A stretch of DNA of 10,660 bases, from assembly GCA_964355425.1 (NCBI GenBank), contig CAYHDN010000032.1, positions 1-10,660 of the forward strand, in the 5' to 3' direction. Positions 1 to 4,564 of the stretch are shown piece by piece (within the stretch, counting starts at the first letter, position 1; each line of letters starts with the position of its first letter). The translations under genes were made by a program, and so were the position numbers. The stretch is from CAYHDN01 sp964355425. GTDB lineage: Bacteria > Patescibacteriota > UBA1384 > XYA2-FULL-43-10 > CAINNR01. The notes below the pieces were generated by a model. The model was given only the letters and a program-made list of their open reading frames with translations, had not been told where the DNA came from and searched no databases.

Positions 1-5
1 CACTT

Positions 6-39
6 GTTACTGGATTTCAGACGTGTTCTCTTCAGTTCT
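6..39 (+). other. Probable residual Illumina TruSeq read-2 adapter at the contig end
   Basis: Aligned without gaps to the well-known TruSeq read-2 adapter (34 nt, starting GTGACTGG and ending CCGATCT), this stretch matches at 29 of 34 positions. Differences are at 8, 15, 27 (each G to T), 34 (C to A) and 36 (A to T). The adapter orientation is right for an insert starting at about position 40. The bases in front (1-5) could be the tail of an index. The reading frame stays open through it, but the peptide it gives does not resemble IF3, whereas the peptide after it does. The adapter sequence is from memory. Confidence 0.82.
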
Positions 40-203
40 ACCGGGCAATAGAAACGATAAGAAAATTTGCCGACATAGTTGAAATGGATTTACAAGACGA
101 ACCGAAGAAATTAGGCAATCAAATAAGGGTAAGTTTAATTCCCAGAAAAGAGCAAAAAGATGCCAAAATTAAAAACTCACAAAGCGAGCACCAAGAGATT
201 TAA
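40..203 (+). CDS. infC: Translation initiation factor IF-3, C-terminal fragment
   Basis: This is the 3' end of infC, cut off by the contig end and, apparently, by adapter sequence. The frame reads RAIETIRKFADIVEMD, then QDEPKKLGNQIRVSLIPRK, and ends at TAA 201-203. That pattern matches the last helix and strand of the IF3 C-terminal domain, which binds the 30S subunit and proofreads initiator tRNA (E. coli equivalent: EVLNRVKDDL...EGRQMIMVLAPKK). The usual 'EGR' is 'LGN' here. A hydrophilic tail of about 18 residues follows the domain and overlaps the start of rpmI by 44 nt in another frame, so the two genes are probably translationally linked. Assignment rests on this short segment and on the infC-rpmI-rplT order. 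Confidence 0.8.
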
Positions 204-345
204 AGTTACCGGAAGCGGTAAGCTTTTGCGTTTGCCAGCCGCCGGCAATCATTTATTGACGAATAAAACCGACCGAAAAAATACTTATCAAAGCGTCAGT
301 AAAAATGACCAGAAACGGGTAAAAAGATTAATCGCCAAAGGATAA
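160..345 (+). CDS. rpmI: 50S ribosomal protein bL35
   Basis: A 61-residue basic protein starting MPKLKTHKASTKRFKVTGSG, which is the bL35 signature (usual start MPKMKTHKGAAKRFKVTGSG). The HLLTNK and KNDQKRVKRLI segments correspond to the conserved HLLTKK and DxKRVKRLLP regions. It is slightly shorter than the usual 64-66 residues; the basic middle stretch is shortened. bL35 is a small 50S protein. The ATG lies inside the infC 3' end and only a weak purine run (AAAAAG) precedes it, so coupling to infC translation is likely. The gene ends one base before the rplT start. Confidence 0.97.
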   Translation: MPKLKTHKASTKRFKVTGSGKLLRLPAAGNHLLTNKTDRKNTYQSVSKNDQKRVKRLIAKG

Positions 346-346
346 G

Positions 347-694
347 ATGCCAAGAGTCAAGCGCGGAGTTACAACTAAGGCCAGACATAAAAGACTTTTT
401 GCCAAAACAAAAGGCATGCTTAGTGGTCGCCGAAATTCAGTAAAACTTGCCAAACAAGCGGTATTAAAAGCTGGAACCAACGCTTACAAAGATCGCCGAA
501 GAAAAAAACGTGACTTTCGCGCTGCATGGATAATCTCCATCAACGCCGCCTGTCGTGAAAACGGCATAACTTATTCTGACTTCATTAAGAAGCTTATTGA
601 CCAAAAAATTGAACTCAATAGAAAAGTCTTGTCAGAAATGGCCAAAACCCAACCTGAAATTTTTTCTAAACTGATCAAAGAAGTAGTAAAATAA
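347..694 (+). CDS. rplT: 50S ribosomal protein bL20
   Basis: A 115-residue protein, normal family length. It starts MPRVKRGVTTKARHKR and contains the characteristic DRRRKKRDFRAAWIISINAACR (about residues 49-70) and ENGITYSDFI segments that fold on 23S rRNA. bL20 is an early-binding 50S assembly protein. The basic N-terminal extension (residues 1-60) and the globular C-terminal part are both intact. The gene starts one base after the rpmI stop and is the last gene of the infC-rpmI-rplT operon, ending just before a strong hairpin terminator. L20 represses this operon in several bacteria, but the leader that would show this lies outside the window. Confidence 0.98.
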   Translation: MPRVKRGVTTKARHKRLFAKTKGMLSGRRNSVKLAKQAVLKAGTNAYKDRRRKKRDFRAAWIISINAACRENGITYSDFIKKLIDQKIELNRKVLSEMAKTQPEIFSKLIKEVVK

Positions 695-705
695 ATATTT
701 TTTCT

Positions 706-737
706 CAACAAAAACCGATCTTGATCGGTTTTTGTTG
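706..737 (+). terminator. Rho-independent terminator of the infC-rpmI-rplT operon
   Basis: A perfect 15-bp inverted repeat (CAACAAAAACCGATC / GATCGGTTTTTGTTG) with only TT between the arms, starting 12 nt after the rplT stop. The core hairpin is CCGA-TCTTGA-TCGG, or the same with more pairs, followed by a T-run. The A-run on the 5' side makes it able to work in both directions, although no gene converges on it. Confidence 0.85.
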
Positions 738-743
738 TATAAT
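738..743 (+). promoter_or_regulatory. Consensus -10 box (TATAAT) for the M23 peptidase gene
   Basis: A perfect TATAAT lies immediately after the terminator and only 8 nt before the ATG at 752. Transcription from it would start at about 749-752, giving an essentially leaderless mRNA, which agrees with the lack of any SD. A good -35 box at normal spacing is not seen; the nearest resemblance is TTGATC at 721-726, only 11 nt away and inside the terminator stem. Confidence 0.5.
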
Positions 744-751
744 TTAAGAAA

Positions 752-1468
752 ATGAAAAAGCATTTTTGGATTATCATAATAGTGGCAGCAGCTCTGGTGA
801 TCATCATCGGCGGGTTTTATCTTTGGCGATATTATAAAAATCGCCAAAAAGTTAATAATGGACCATCGACAAATCAATCGTCAGATTCTCAAACAACACC
901 AACATCCGCAACGAGTCAAACCGCTCCTGTACCGACAATTATTTATCCGATTGATAATTATAGTGCGAGATTATCAAAAAATTCTTTTGGTAGTTATTAT
1001 TTCAGTCAAAATTCGCAAAAATTTGATAGCACCGTTTGTCCTGGGGCGTCAGAATATACCGGTTATCACACTGGGGATGACCTAGAAACTATCCCAGCCG
1101 AACAAAATATCCCAATAGCAGTTACTTCGATTGCAACTGGAACGGTCAGGCAGGTTGGCAGGGTTAGTGGTTACGGCGGTTTGGCTGTTATTGAATATAC
1201 TTTAGGTGATGAAACTTATACTGCCTATTTCGGACATATCAATTTGGCAACCACGACATTAAAAGTCGGTAGTACTGTTTCAATTGGTGAAAAAATCGCT
1301 GAATTGGCACCGGCTTGCTCTAGCGCCAACAGCAATGTCAGAAAACATTTGCACTTCGCTCTGCATAAAGGAACTGGGGTTGATGTCGAAGGTTATGTGA
1401 ACAGCAAATCTGCCCTCTCTGCCTGGATTGACCCGAAAGCACTTTTATCAACTCTCGGCGCAAAATAG
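752..1468 (+). CDS. Membrane-anchored M23 family metallopeptidase (LytM/peptidoglycan endopeptidase type)
   Basis: A 238-residue protein. Residues about 5-26 form one hydrophobic N-terminal anchor followed by basic residues (RYYKNRQK), so the rest should lie outside the membrane. A Ser/Thr/Gln/Pro-rich linker spans about 36-62. The catalytic domain (about 100-232) shows the M23 zinc ligands: HxxxD at H106-D110 (YHTGDD) and HxH at H199-H201 (KHLHF), plus the conserved catalytic-type His in FGHI (H162). Cys96 and Cys189 could form a disulfide. The family zinc enzymes usually cut peptide cross-links in peptidoglycan; a cell-wall remodelling role is inferred. No SD is visible, and the TATAAT 8 nt upstream suggests a leaderless transcript. 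The active site appears complete. Confidence 0.88.
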   Translation: MKKHFWIIIIVAAALVIIIGGFYLWRYYKNRQKVNNGPSTNQSSDSQTTPTSATSQTAPVPTIIYPIDNYSARLSKNSFGSYYFSQNSQKFDSTVCPGASEYTGYHTGDDLETIPAEQNIPIAVTSIATGTVRQVGRVSGYGGLAVIEYTLGDETYTAYFGHINLATTTLKVGSTVSIGEKIAELAPACSSANSNVRKHLHFALHKGTGVDVEGYVNSKSALSAWIDPKALLSTLGAK

Positions 1469-1497
1469 TTTTCATAAAACAGAAACAATCTCTCTCG

Positions 1498-1543
1498 CAA
1501 ATACGTATGATTCTCATTGATCATTGAATATCGTACATATTTG
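1498..1543. repeat. 46-bp imperfect palindrome, candidate operator upstream of the Cas2-like regulator
   Basis: Bases 1498-1543 run from CAAATACGTA to TACATATTTG around a TGATCA centre (1518-1523). In 18 of 23 positions the left half is the complement of the right half. The right half is almost the same as that of the perfect palindrome after the gene: 1515-1542 and 2147-2174 agree at 26 of 28 positions. It ends 15 nt before the regulator ATG at 1559, a suitable place for an autoregulatory operator; the function is inferred. Confidence 0.7.
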
Positions 1544-1558
1544 TAGTAACGTGTATTT

Positions 1559-2140
1559 ATGGCGAAAAACACAACGAGGAAAATAACTTCTTCATTGCGA
1601 ACAAAGCGAGCAAAAGAAATTGTTGGCACAATAACATTGGCCATGCTCGATATCATTTGTACTATTCCGGAGGCGCTTATTGGTGCTTTTTTACATCAAA
1701 ATGATGTCTTAAAAAAAATGGAAAGCTTTGACGGGGAGTTCAATAGTTCTTTGTTGAATTGCTTGAATAATTTAATAAAAAGTGGATACATTGAACGACA
1801 AGTAATAAACGGCAATAAATCAATTAGGCTGACAACAAAAGGCAAGATTAAAACAATGGAATCAGTCAGTAATTGCCAGACGGACGGTAAAAATCGATAC
1901 ATCTCCTATGATATTCCTGAAACAATGACCAGAGAACGCGACCAATTTCGCCGAACTCTGAAAAGGATAGGTTTCCGGAAATTGCAAAAAAGTTTACTGG
2001 TTTGTCCATACGTCAAAGCCGATCAAATTGATCTTGTAATTGATGAGTTAAAGATCAGACCTTATGTGGCATACTTGGTTGTCAATCGAACTAATATTGA
2101 TGAATTTGTTAATAAATTGTTTGATCATGAAAATATGTAA
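1559..2140 (+). CDS. Winged-helix protein with Cas2-like C-terminal domain (PaaX-type regulator)
   Basis: A 193-residue protein with two parts. The N-terminal part (about 19-100) reads as a winged helix-turn-helix: predicted helices, a LNNLIKSGYIER recognition/turn region and a wing-like strand NGNKSIRLTTKGK. The C-terminal part (about 112-185) follows the Cas2 ferredoxin-like pattern: strand RYISYDIPE with the Asp of the Cas2 active site (D118), then RRTLKRIGFRKLQKSLLVCPY, equivalent to the Cas2 'L..yG...QkSVfe' segment. This domain pair is known from PaaX repressors, and PaaX-like proteins are often misannotated as Cas2. No cas1 gene or CRISPR array is in the window, so a DNA-binding regulator is the better reading. 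The gene stands alone, has no SD, and is flanked by two related palindromes, the second overlapping its stop codon. Its target is unknown. Confidence 0.78.
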   Translation: MAKNTTRKITSSLRTKRAKEIVGTITLAMLDIICTIPEALIGAFLHQNDVLKKMESFDGEFNSSLLNCLNNLIKSGYIERQVINGNKSIRLTTKGKIKTMESVSNCQTDGKNRYISYDIPETMTRERDQFRRTLKRIGFRKLQKSLLVCPYVKADQIDLVIDELKIRPYVAYLVVNRTNIDEFVNKLFDHENM

Positions 2141-2174
2141 GATATTCAATGATCATTGAATATCTTACATATTT
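2131..2174. repeat. 44-bp perfect palindrome overlapping the stop codon of the Cas2-like gene
   Basis: Every base of 2131-2174 pairs with its partner about a centre at 2152/2153 (AAATATGTAAGATATTCA / TGATCA / ATTGAATATC...). The last codons and TAA stop (2138-2140) of the preceding gene lie in its left arm. It shares its right half with the upstream palindrome at 1498-1543. The AT-rich stem without a following T-run makes it a poor terminator, so a binding site for a dimeric protein, most simply the flanked regulator itself, is the favoured reading. Confidence 0.8.
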
Positions 2175-2183
2175 AGGTGAAAG

Positions 2184-2270
2184 ATGTTGATAAACAAAAA
2201 ACGGGCTGGTATTGTTCGAGCACAGAAGACGACAAATTCATCACTTTTGATGCGATCGCATCAAAAGTGA
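2184..2270 (+). CDS. Possible 28-aa basic small protein after the second palindrome
   Basis: A short open frame starts at ATG 2184, 4 nt after an SD-like AGGTG, and stops at TGA 2268-2270. It encodes 28 residues rich in Lys and Arg (starts MLINKKRAGIVRAQK). It sits just downstream of the perfect palindrome, as the regulator gene sits downstream of the first palindrome, so it could be the regulated product. Against it: it is very short, its spacing is tight, and its last codons fall in the 38-bp palindrome, so chance is quite possible. No family is recognised. Confidence 0.25.
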   Translation: MLINKKRAGIVRAQKTTNSSLLMRSHQK

Positions 2271-2274
2271 TGAA
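2237..2274. repeat. 38-bp perfect palindrome centred on GCGATCGC between convergent genes
   Basis: A perfect palindrome with the outer arms TTCATCACTTTTGATGC and its complement around GCGATCGC. It lies between the plus-strand regulator and the minus-strand lspA operon (stop at 2297). As RNA it would give a strong hairpin in either direction and might serve as a two-way terminator, but no T-run follows on either strand. Its CACTTTT...AAAAGTG arms recur in the repeat at 8785-8840. Confidence 0.75.
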
Positions 2275-2296
2275 AGTTTAAGATCGTAGAAAATAT

Positions 2297-2704
2297 TCAT
2301 GGTTGTAATTTTTCTGGTTTTGAAATGTAACTAATTCCGAGAACAATTATTCCAATCACAATCAATATATCGGCGATGTTATAGGTTGGAAAACTGCTGA
2401 TGGAAATATAGTCAGTCGCGCCACCGCGAAAAATACGATCGAGTAAATTTGAAGTAACGCCAGCAACGAGCGAAATATCTGCCAGAGTAAAAACGATTTT
2501 TTTTGATTTAGCTGTGTAGTAGATATAAAAGACTAAAAATAGGAGCAGAAGGACAATTGCTATTTCGTTTGATTTTATTAGCCCAAAAATAAAGTTGCTG
2601 TTTGTCACCAAGAGTTCGGTGTTGATATTTACTGGTATTATCTGAAGAACGCCAACAATAATTATTTCAAATAGTAGTATTGGAAACAACGATTTAATTT
2701 TCAT
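2297..2704 (-). CDS. lspA: Lipoprotein signal peptidase (signal peptidase II), short form
   Basis: A membrane aspartic protease that cuts the signal peptide of diacylglyceryl-modified prolipoproteins. The chosen ATG (2704) overlaps the stop of the preceding DksA-like gene as ATGA, giving 135 residues; a longer frame to 2734 is less likely. Four hydrophobic segments lie at about 5-24, 47-63, 73-85 and 111-127. The two catalytic Asp motifs are present: SNLLDRIFRGGATDYI with D89, and YNIADIL with D112. The first segment lacks the usual DxxxK motif (E13 is nearest), and the N-x-G-x-aFG region is reduced to NSNFIFGL, so this is a divergent, shortened member. It is the last gene of the lgt-dksA-like-lspA operon. 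Confidence 0.88.
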   Translation of the reverse strand: MKIKSLFPILLFEIIIVGVLQIIPVNINTELLVTNSNFIFGLIKSNEIAIVLLLLFLVFYIYYTAKSKKIVFTLADISLVAGVTSNLLDRIFRGGATDYISISSFPTYNIADILIVIGIIVLGISYISKPEKLQP

Positions 2705-3036
2705 TTTTTCTTCTGTTTTCGGCAAACAACACAAATATTAGCGTAGGGCATAGATTCTAGCCGCCCTATCTCAATTTCTTTTTTGCACAATTTACACTTG
2801 CCGTAAGTTCCGGTCTTGATTGCTTTTAAAGCGGCATTATTTTTTTTCAAAAGTTCTTTAAATTGGTTCTCAACACTCAAATTACTCTCAAAGTCGGAGA
2901 CTTCTCTGGCGTTGTCGTCTTCACTGCGACCATAATCGGGGTATTTATTTAGCTCCTCAATTTTTTTCTCTAGTTTTTGTTTTTCGGTTTCGAGCGCTTT
3001 TTTTTGTTTCTTGATAAATTTTTCATCTAATTTCAT
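2701..3036 (-). CDS. DksA/TraR family C4 zinc-finger protein
   Basis: A 111-residue protein. Residues about 1-30 are a charged helix likely to form a coiled coil, followed by DDNAREVSDFESN (41-53), the motif typical of DksA/TraR/YteA proteins. A C4 zinc finger follows, with C81xxC84 and C102xxC105 within GTYGKCKLCKKEI...RLESMPYANICVVC. Family members bind the secondary channel of RNA polymerase and alter initiation, in DksA together with ppGpp; whether this short relative does so is unknown. It lies between lgt and lspA and overlaps both by ATGA, so the three are almost certainly co-transcribed and translationally coupled. DksA-like genes next to lspA are seen in other bacteria. Confidence 0.88.
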   Translation of the reverse strand: MKLDEKFIKKQKKALETEKQKLEKKIEELNKYPDYGRSEDDNAREVSDFESNLSVENQFKELLKKNNAALKAIKTGTYGKCKLCKKEIEIGRLESMPYANICVVCRKQKKK

Positions 3037-3764
3037 TCTAGCCTCATCTTTCCTTTAAGACAAAGATATCCAAAAGTTAGAATTGATACGACAAGCAGAA
3101 CAAGTGAGGTTAATTGGCTTAGATTAATTCCAATCGCAAGAGCATCATCAATCCGGTAAGTATCAATAAAGATTCTGGTGAATAAATAAATAATTGCAAA
3201 ATTGAAAAATAGGAAATATTTTGGAAGCCTGGCCCTGAAATTAAGATAAAGATAAAAATTAATAACAAAGATGACGATGCAAGCAAGCAATTCAAGGAGC
3301 GTCACCGGCATGTAACCATAAATTGCAAAAATTGATTTGGTTCTTATTCCGAACTCGCCATTCAACACACAACCGACCCGGCCGATGGCAATTGCCAGAG
3401 GAAAAACTACGCCGGCAATCTCAACCCAAGGTTCCAAACTCTGTTTTTGTTTTTTAAGAATCAGAAGAAAAGCTGCCGCGCCGGCGATAAATCCGGCAAA
3501 GGATATTAACCCCCCTTGCCAAATCTCAACAATTTGCCAAAAAGTTTGATAGTATTTCAAATTGATCAAATAAAACAGGACTCTTGAGGCGACGAGACCA
3601 ATTACAACCGAAGTTAAGTAGTTGGCAAAAAAATTTTTTGTTTCAAATTTTTCTTTTTTTGCCAATCGAAAAAGAATCCAGCCCCCAACAACAGCTGCAA
3701 GCACCAAAAAAACACCGTGACTGTATACATTAAAACCAAAAATTGAAAAAAGGACAATTTTCAT
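3033..3764 (-). CDS. lgt: Prolipoprotein diacylglyceryl transferase
   Basis: An integral membrane enzyme that moves diacylglycerol from phosphatidylglycerol to the lipobox Cys of prolipoproteins, the step before LspA. The 243-residue product (ATG 3764 preferred over TTG 3770) has about seven hydrophobic segments. The Lgt signature is present as GRVGCVLNGEFG (128-139; usual GRxGNFxNgE.yG, so Asn is Cys here). IWQGGLISFAG (81-91) stands for the usual W.GG....GG loop. The last conserved motif appears as TRIFIDTYR (196-204). It is somewhat shorter than the usual 260-290 residues. First gene of the operon with the DksA-like gene and lspA; a TATAAT on this strand lies at 3793-3788. No gene for Lnt is in the window. 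Confidence 0.9.
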   Translation of the reverse strand: MKIVLFSIFGFNVYSHGVFLVLAAVVGGWILFRLAKKEKFETKNFFANYLTSVVIGLVASRVLFYLINLKYYQTFWQIVEIWQGGLISFAGFIAGAAAFLLILKKQKQSLEPWVEIAGVVFPLAIAIGRVGCVLNGEFGIRTKSIFAIYGYMPVTLLELLACIVIFVINFYLYLNFRARLPKYFLFFNFAIIYLFTRIFIDTYRIDDALAIGINLSQLTSLVLLVVSILTFGYLCLKGKMRLE

Positions 3765-3787
3765 AGCCAATCACTTTCTTCTTATTA

Positions 3788-3822
3788 ATTATAGTTTAGA
3801 TTATCTTGACTCTTTCTGTCAA
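3788..3822 (-). promoter_or_regulatory. Candidate lgt operon promoter
   Basis: On the minus strand a perfect TATAAT (3793-3788) lies 23 nt before the lgt ATG, giving a short leader. A perfect TTGACA (3822-3817) is upstream but 23 nt from the -10 box, longer than the usual 16-19. So either the -10 works without it, or the TTGACA belongs to another site. The -35 lies inside the spacer of the opposing lepB promoter. Confidence 0.45.
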
Positions 3823-3835
3823 TCATTGATAGAAT
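3806..3835 (+). promoter_or_regulatory. Candidate lepB promoter
   Basis: TTGACT (3806-3811), an 18-nt spacer and TAGAAT (3830-3835), each box five of six to the sigma-70 consensus. Transcription would begin at about 3842, roughly 20 nt before the lepB ATG. TTGAC here and GTCAA at 3818-3822 form an inverted repeat, and the opposite-strand TTGACA lies in this spacer. Confidence 0.6.
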
Positions 3836-3862
3836 TAAATAAGCAGAATTAAAGCAAAATTG

Positions 3863-4564
3863 ATGGATAGAGAAAATAACCCAGACCAACCTCAAAATGA
3901 ATCACTTGACCATATTAATCCCGGAGGGGAAAATCGCGTTGTTAGTTTCCTCTCGTTCTTTTGGGATCTAGTTAAAACTTTTATCATTGTTATGCTGATC
4001 GCCTTCGCTATCAGGTATTTTGTTATTCAACCATTTGTTGTAGACGGCGATTCGATGCTGCCAAACTTTGTCAATAATGAGTATTTGATTGCTGAAAAGA
4101 TTTCATATGATTTTAAAACACCAACTCGAGGCGACGTAGTAATATTTCGTTATCCAAAAAATCCAGAAATTATTTACATAAAAAGAGTAATTGGTCTGCC
4201 GGGCGAAGTCGTTGAAATAAAAGATAATAAAATCTCAATTGCGCAGTCAGCTGACTCAACTGCCAACATTTTAAAGGAAGACTATATATCCAGCTCAATA
4301 AAAACTGAAGTATTAGACGAAGGCACAAAAGAGCAGAGCATAAAAACAGCTTTGAAGGATAACGAGTTCTATGTCCTTGGCGATAACCGTGAGCATTCAT
4401 CTGATTCTCGCGAGTGGGGAATTTTGCCAAGGTCAAATATTGTCGGCAGAGTTTGGATAACTGTTACGCCGCTGGACCGCTTTAAGTTTTTTGGTCATAT
4501 AAATTATCCCGATATTACTTCTTTGAGGGCCCCGACTTCTTTATTTGCGGGATTAGGTCAATAA
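3863..4564 (+). CDS. lepB: Signal peptidase I
   Basis: A 233-residue membrane serine protease (S26 family) that removes signal peptides from exported proteins. A hydrophilic N-terminus (1-30) rich in Asn/Gln/Asp is followed by one transmembrane segment at about 38-55. The catalytic Ser is S64 in GDSMLPNF and the Lys base is K107 in YIKRVIGLPGE. The third conserved box is GDNREHSSDSREWG (173-186). Between them, about 125-165, is a variable region rich in Ser, Lys and Glu. ATG 3863 is preferred over TTG 3860; no SD is evident. It is transcribed away from lgt-dksA-lspA, with a good promoter between. Its last 50 nt overlap the 3' end of der on the other strand. Confidence 0.95.
   Translation: MDRENNPDQPQNESLDHINPGGENRVVSFLSFFWDLVKTFIIVMLIAFAIRYFVIQPFVVDGDSMLPNFVNNEYLIAEKISYDFKTPTRGDVVIFRYPKNPEIIYIKRVIGLPGEVVEIKDNKISIAQSADSTANILKEDYISSSIKTEVLDEGTKEQSIKTALKDNEFYVLGDNREHSSDSREWGILPRSNIVGRVWITVTPLDRFKFFGHINYPDITSLRAPTSLFAGLGQ

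Noticed and set aside
1393..1656. 87-codon minus-strand frame over the 3' end of the M23 gene and the upstream palindrome
   Set aside because: It lies opposite two well-supported plus-strand genes, has no start signals or family likeness, and is explained as a shadow.
1498..2274. CRISPR array next to the Cas2-like gene
   Set aside because: Only two palindromic copies exist, 600 bases apart on either side of the gene, with no regular repeat-spacer pattern and no cas1.
2237..2274. Bidirectional intrinsic terminator between the regulator and lspA
   Set aside because: The hairpin is strong, but neither strand has a T-run after it; kept as a palindrome with unknown role.
3337..3549. 70-codon plus-strand frame within lgt
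   Set aside because: It is fully inside the well-supported lgt gene on the other strand and has no recognisable product.
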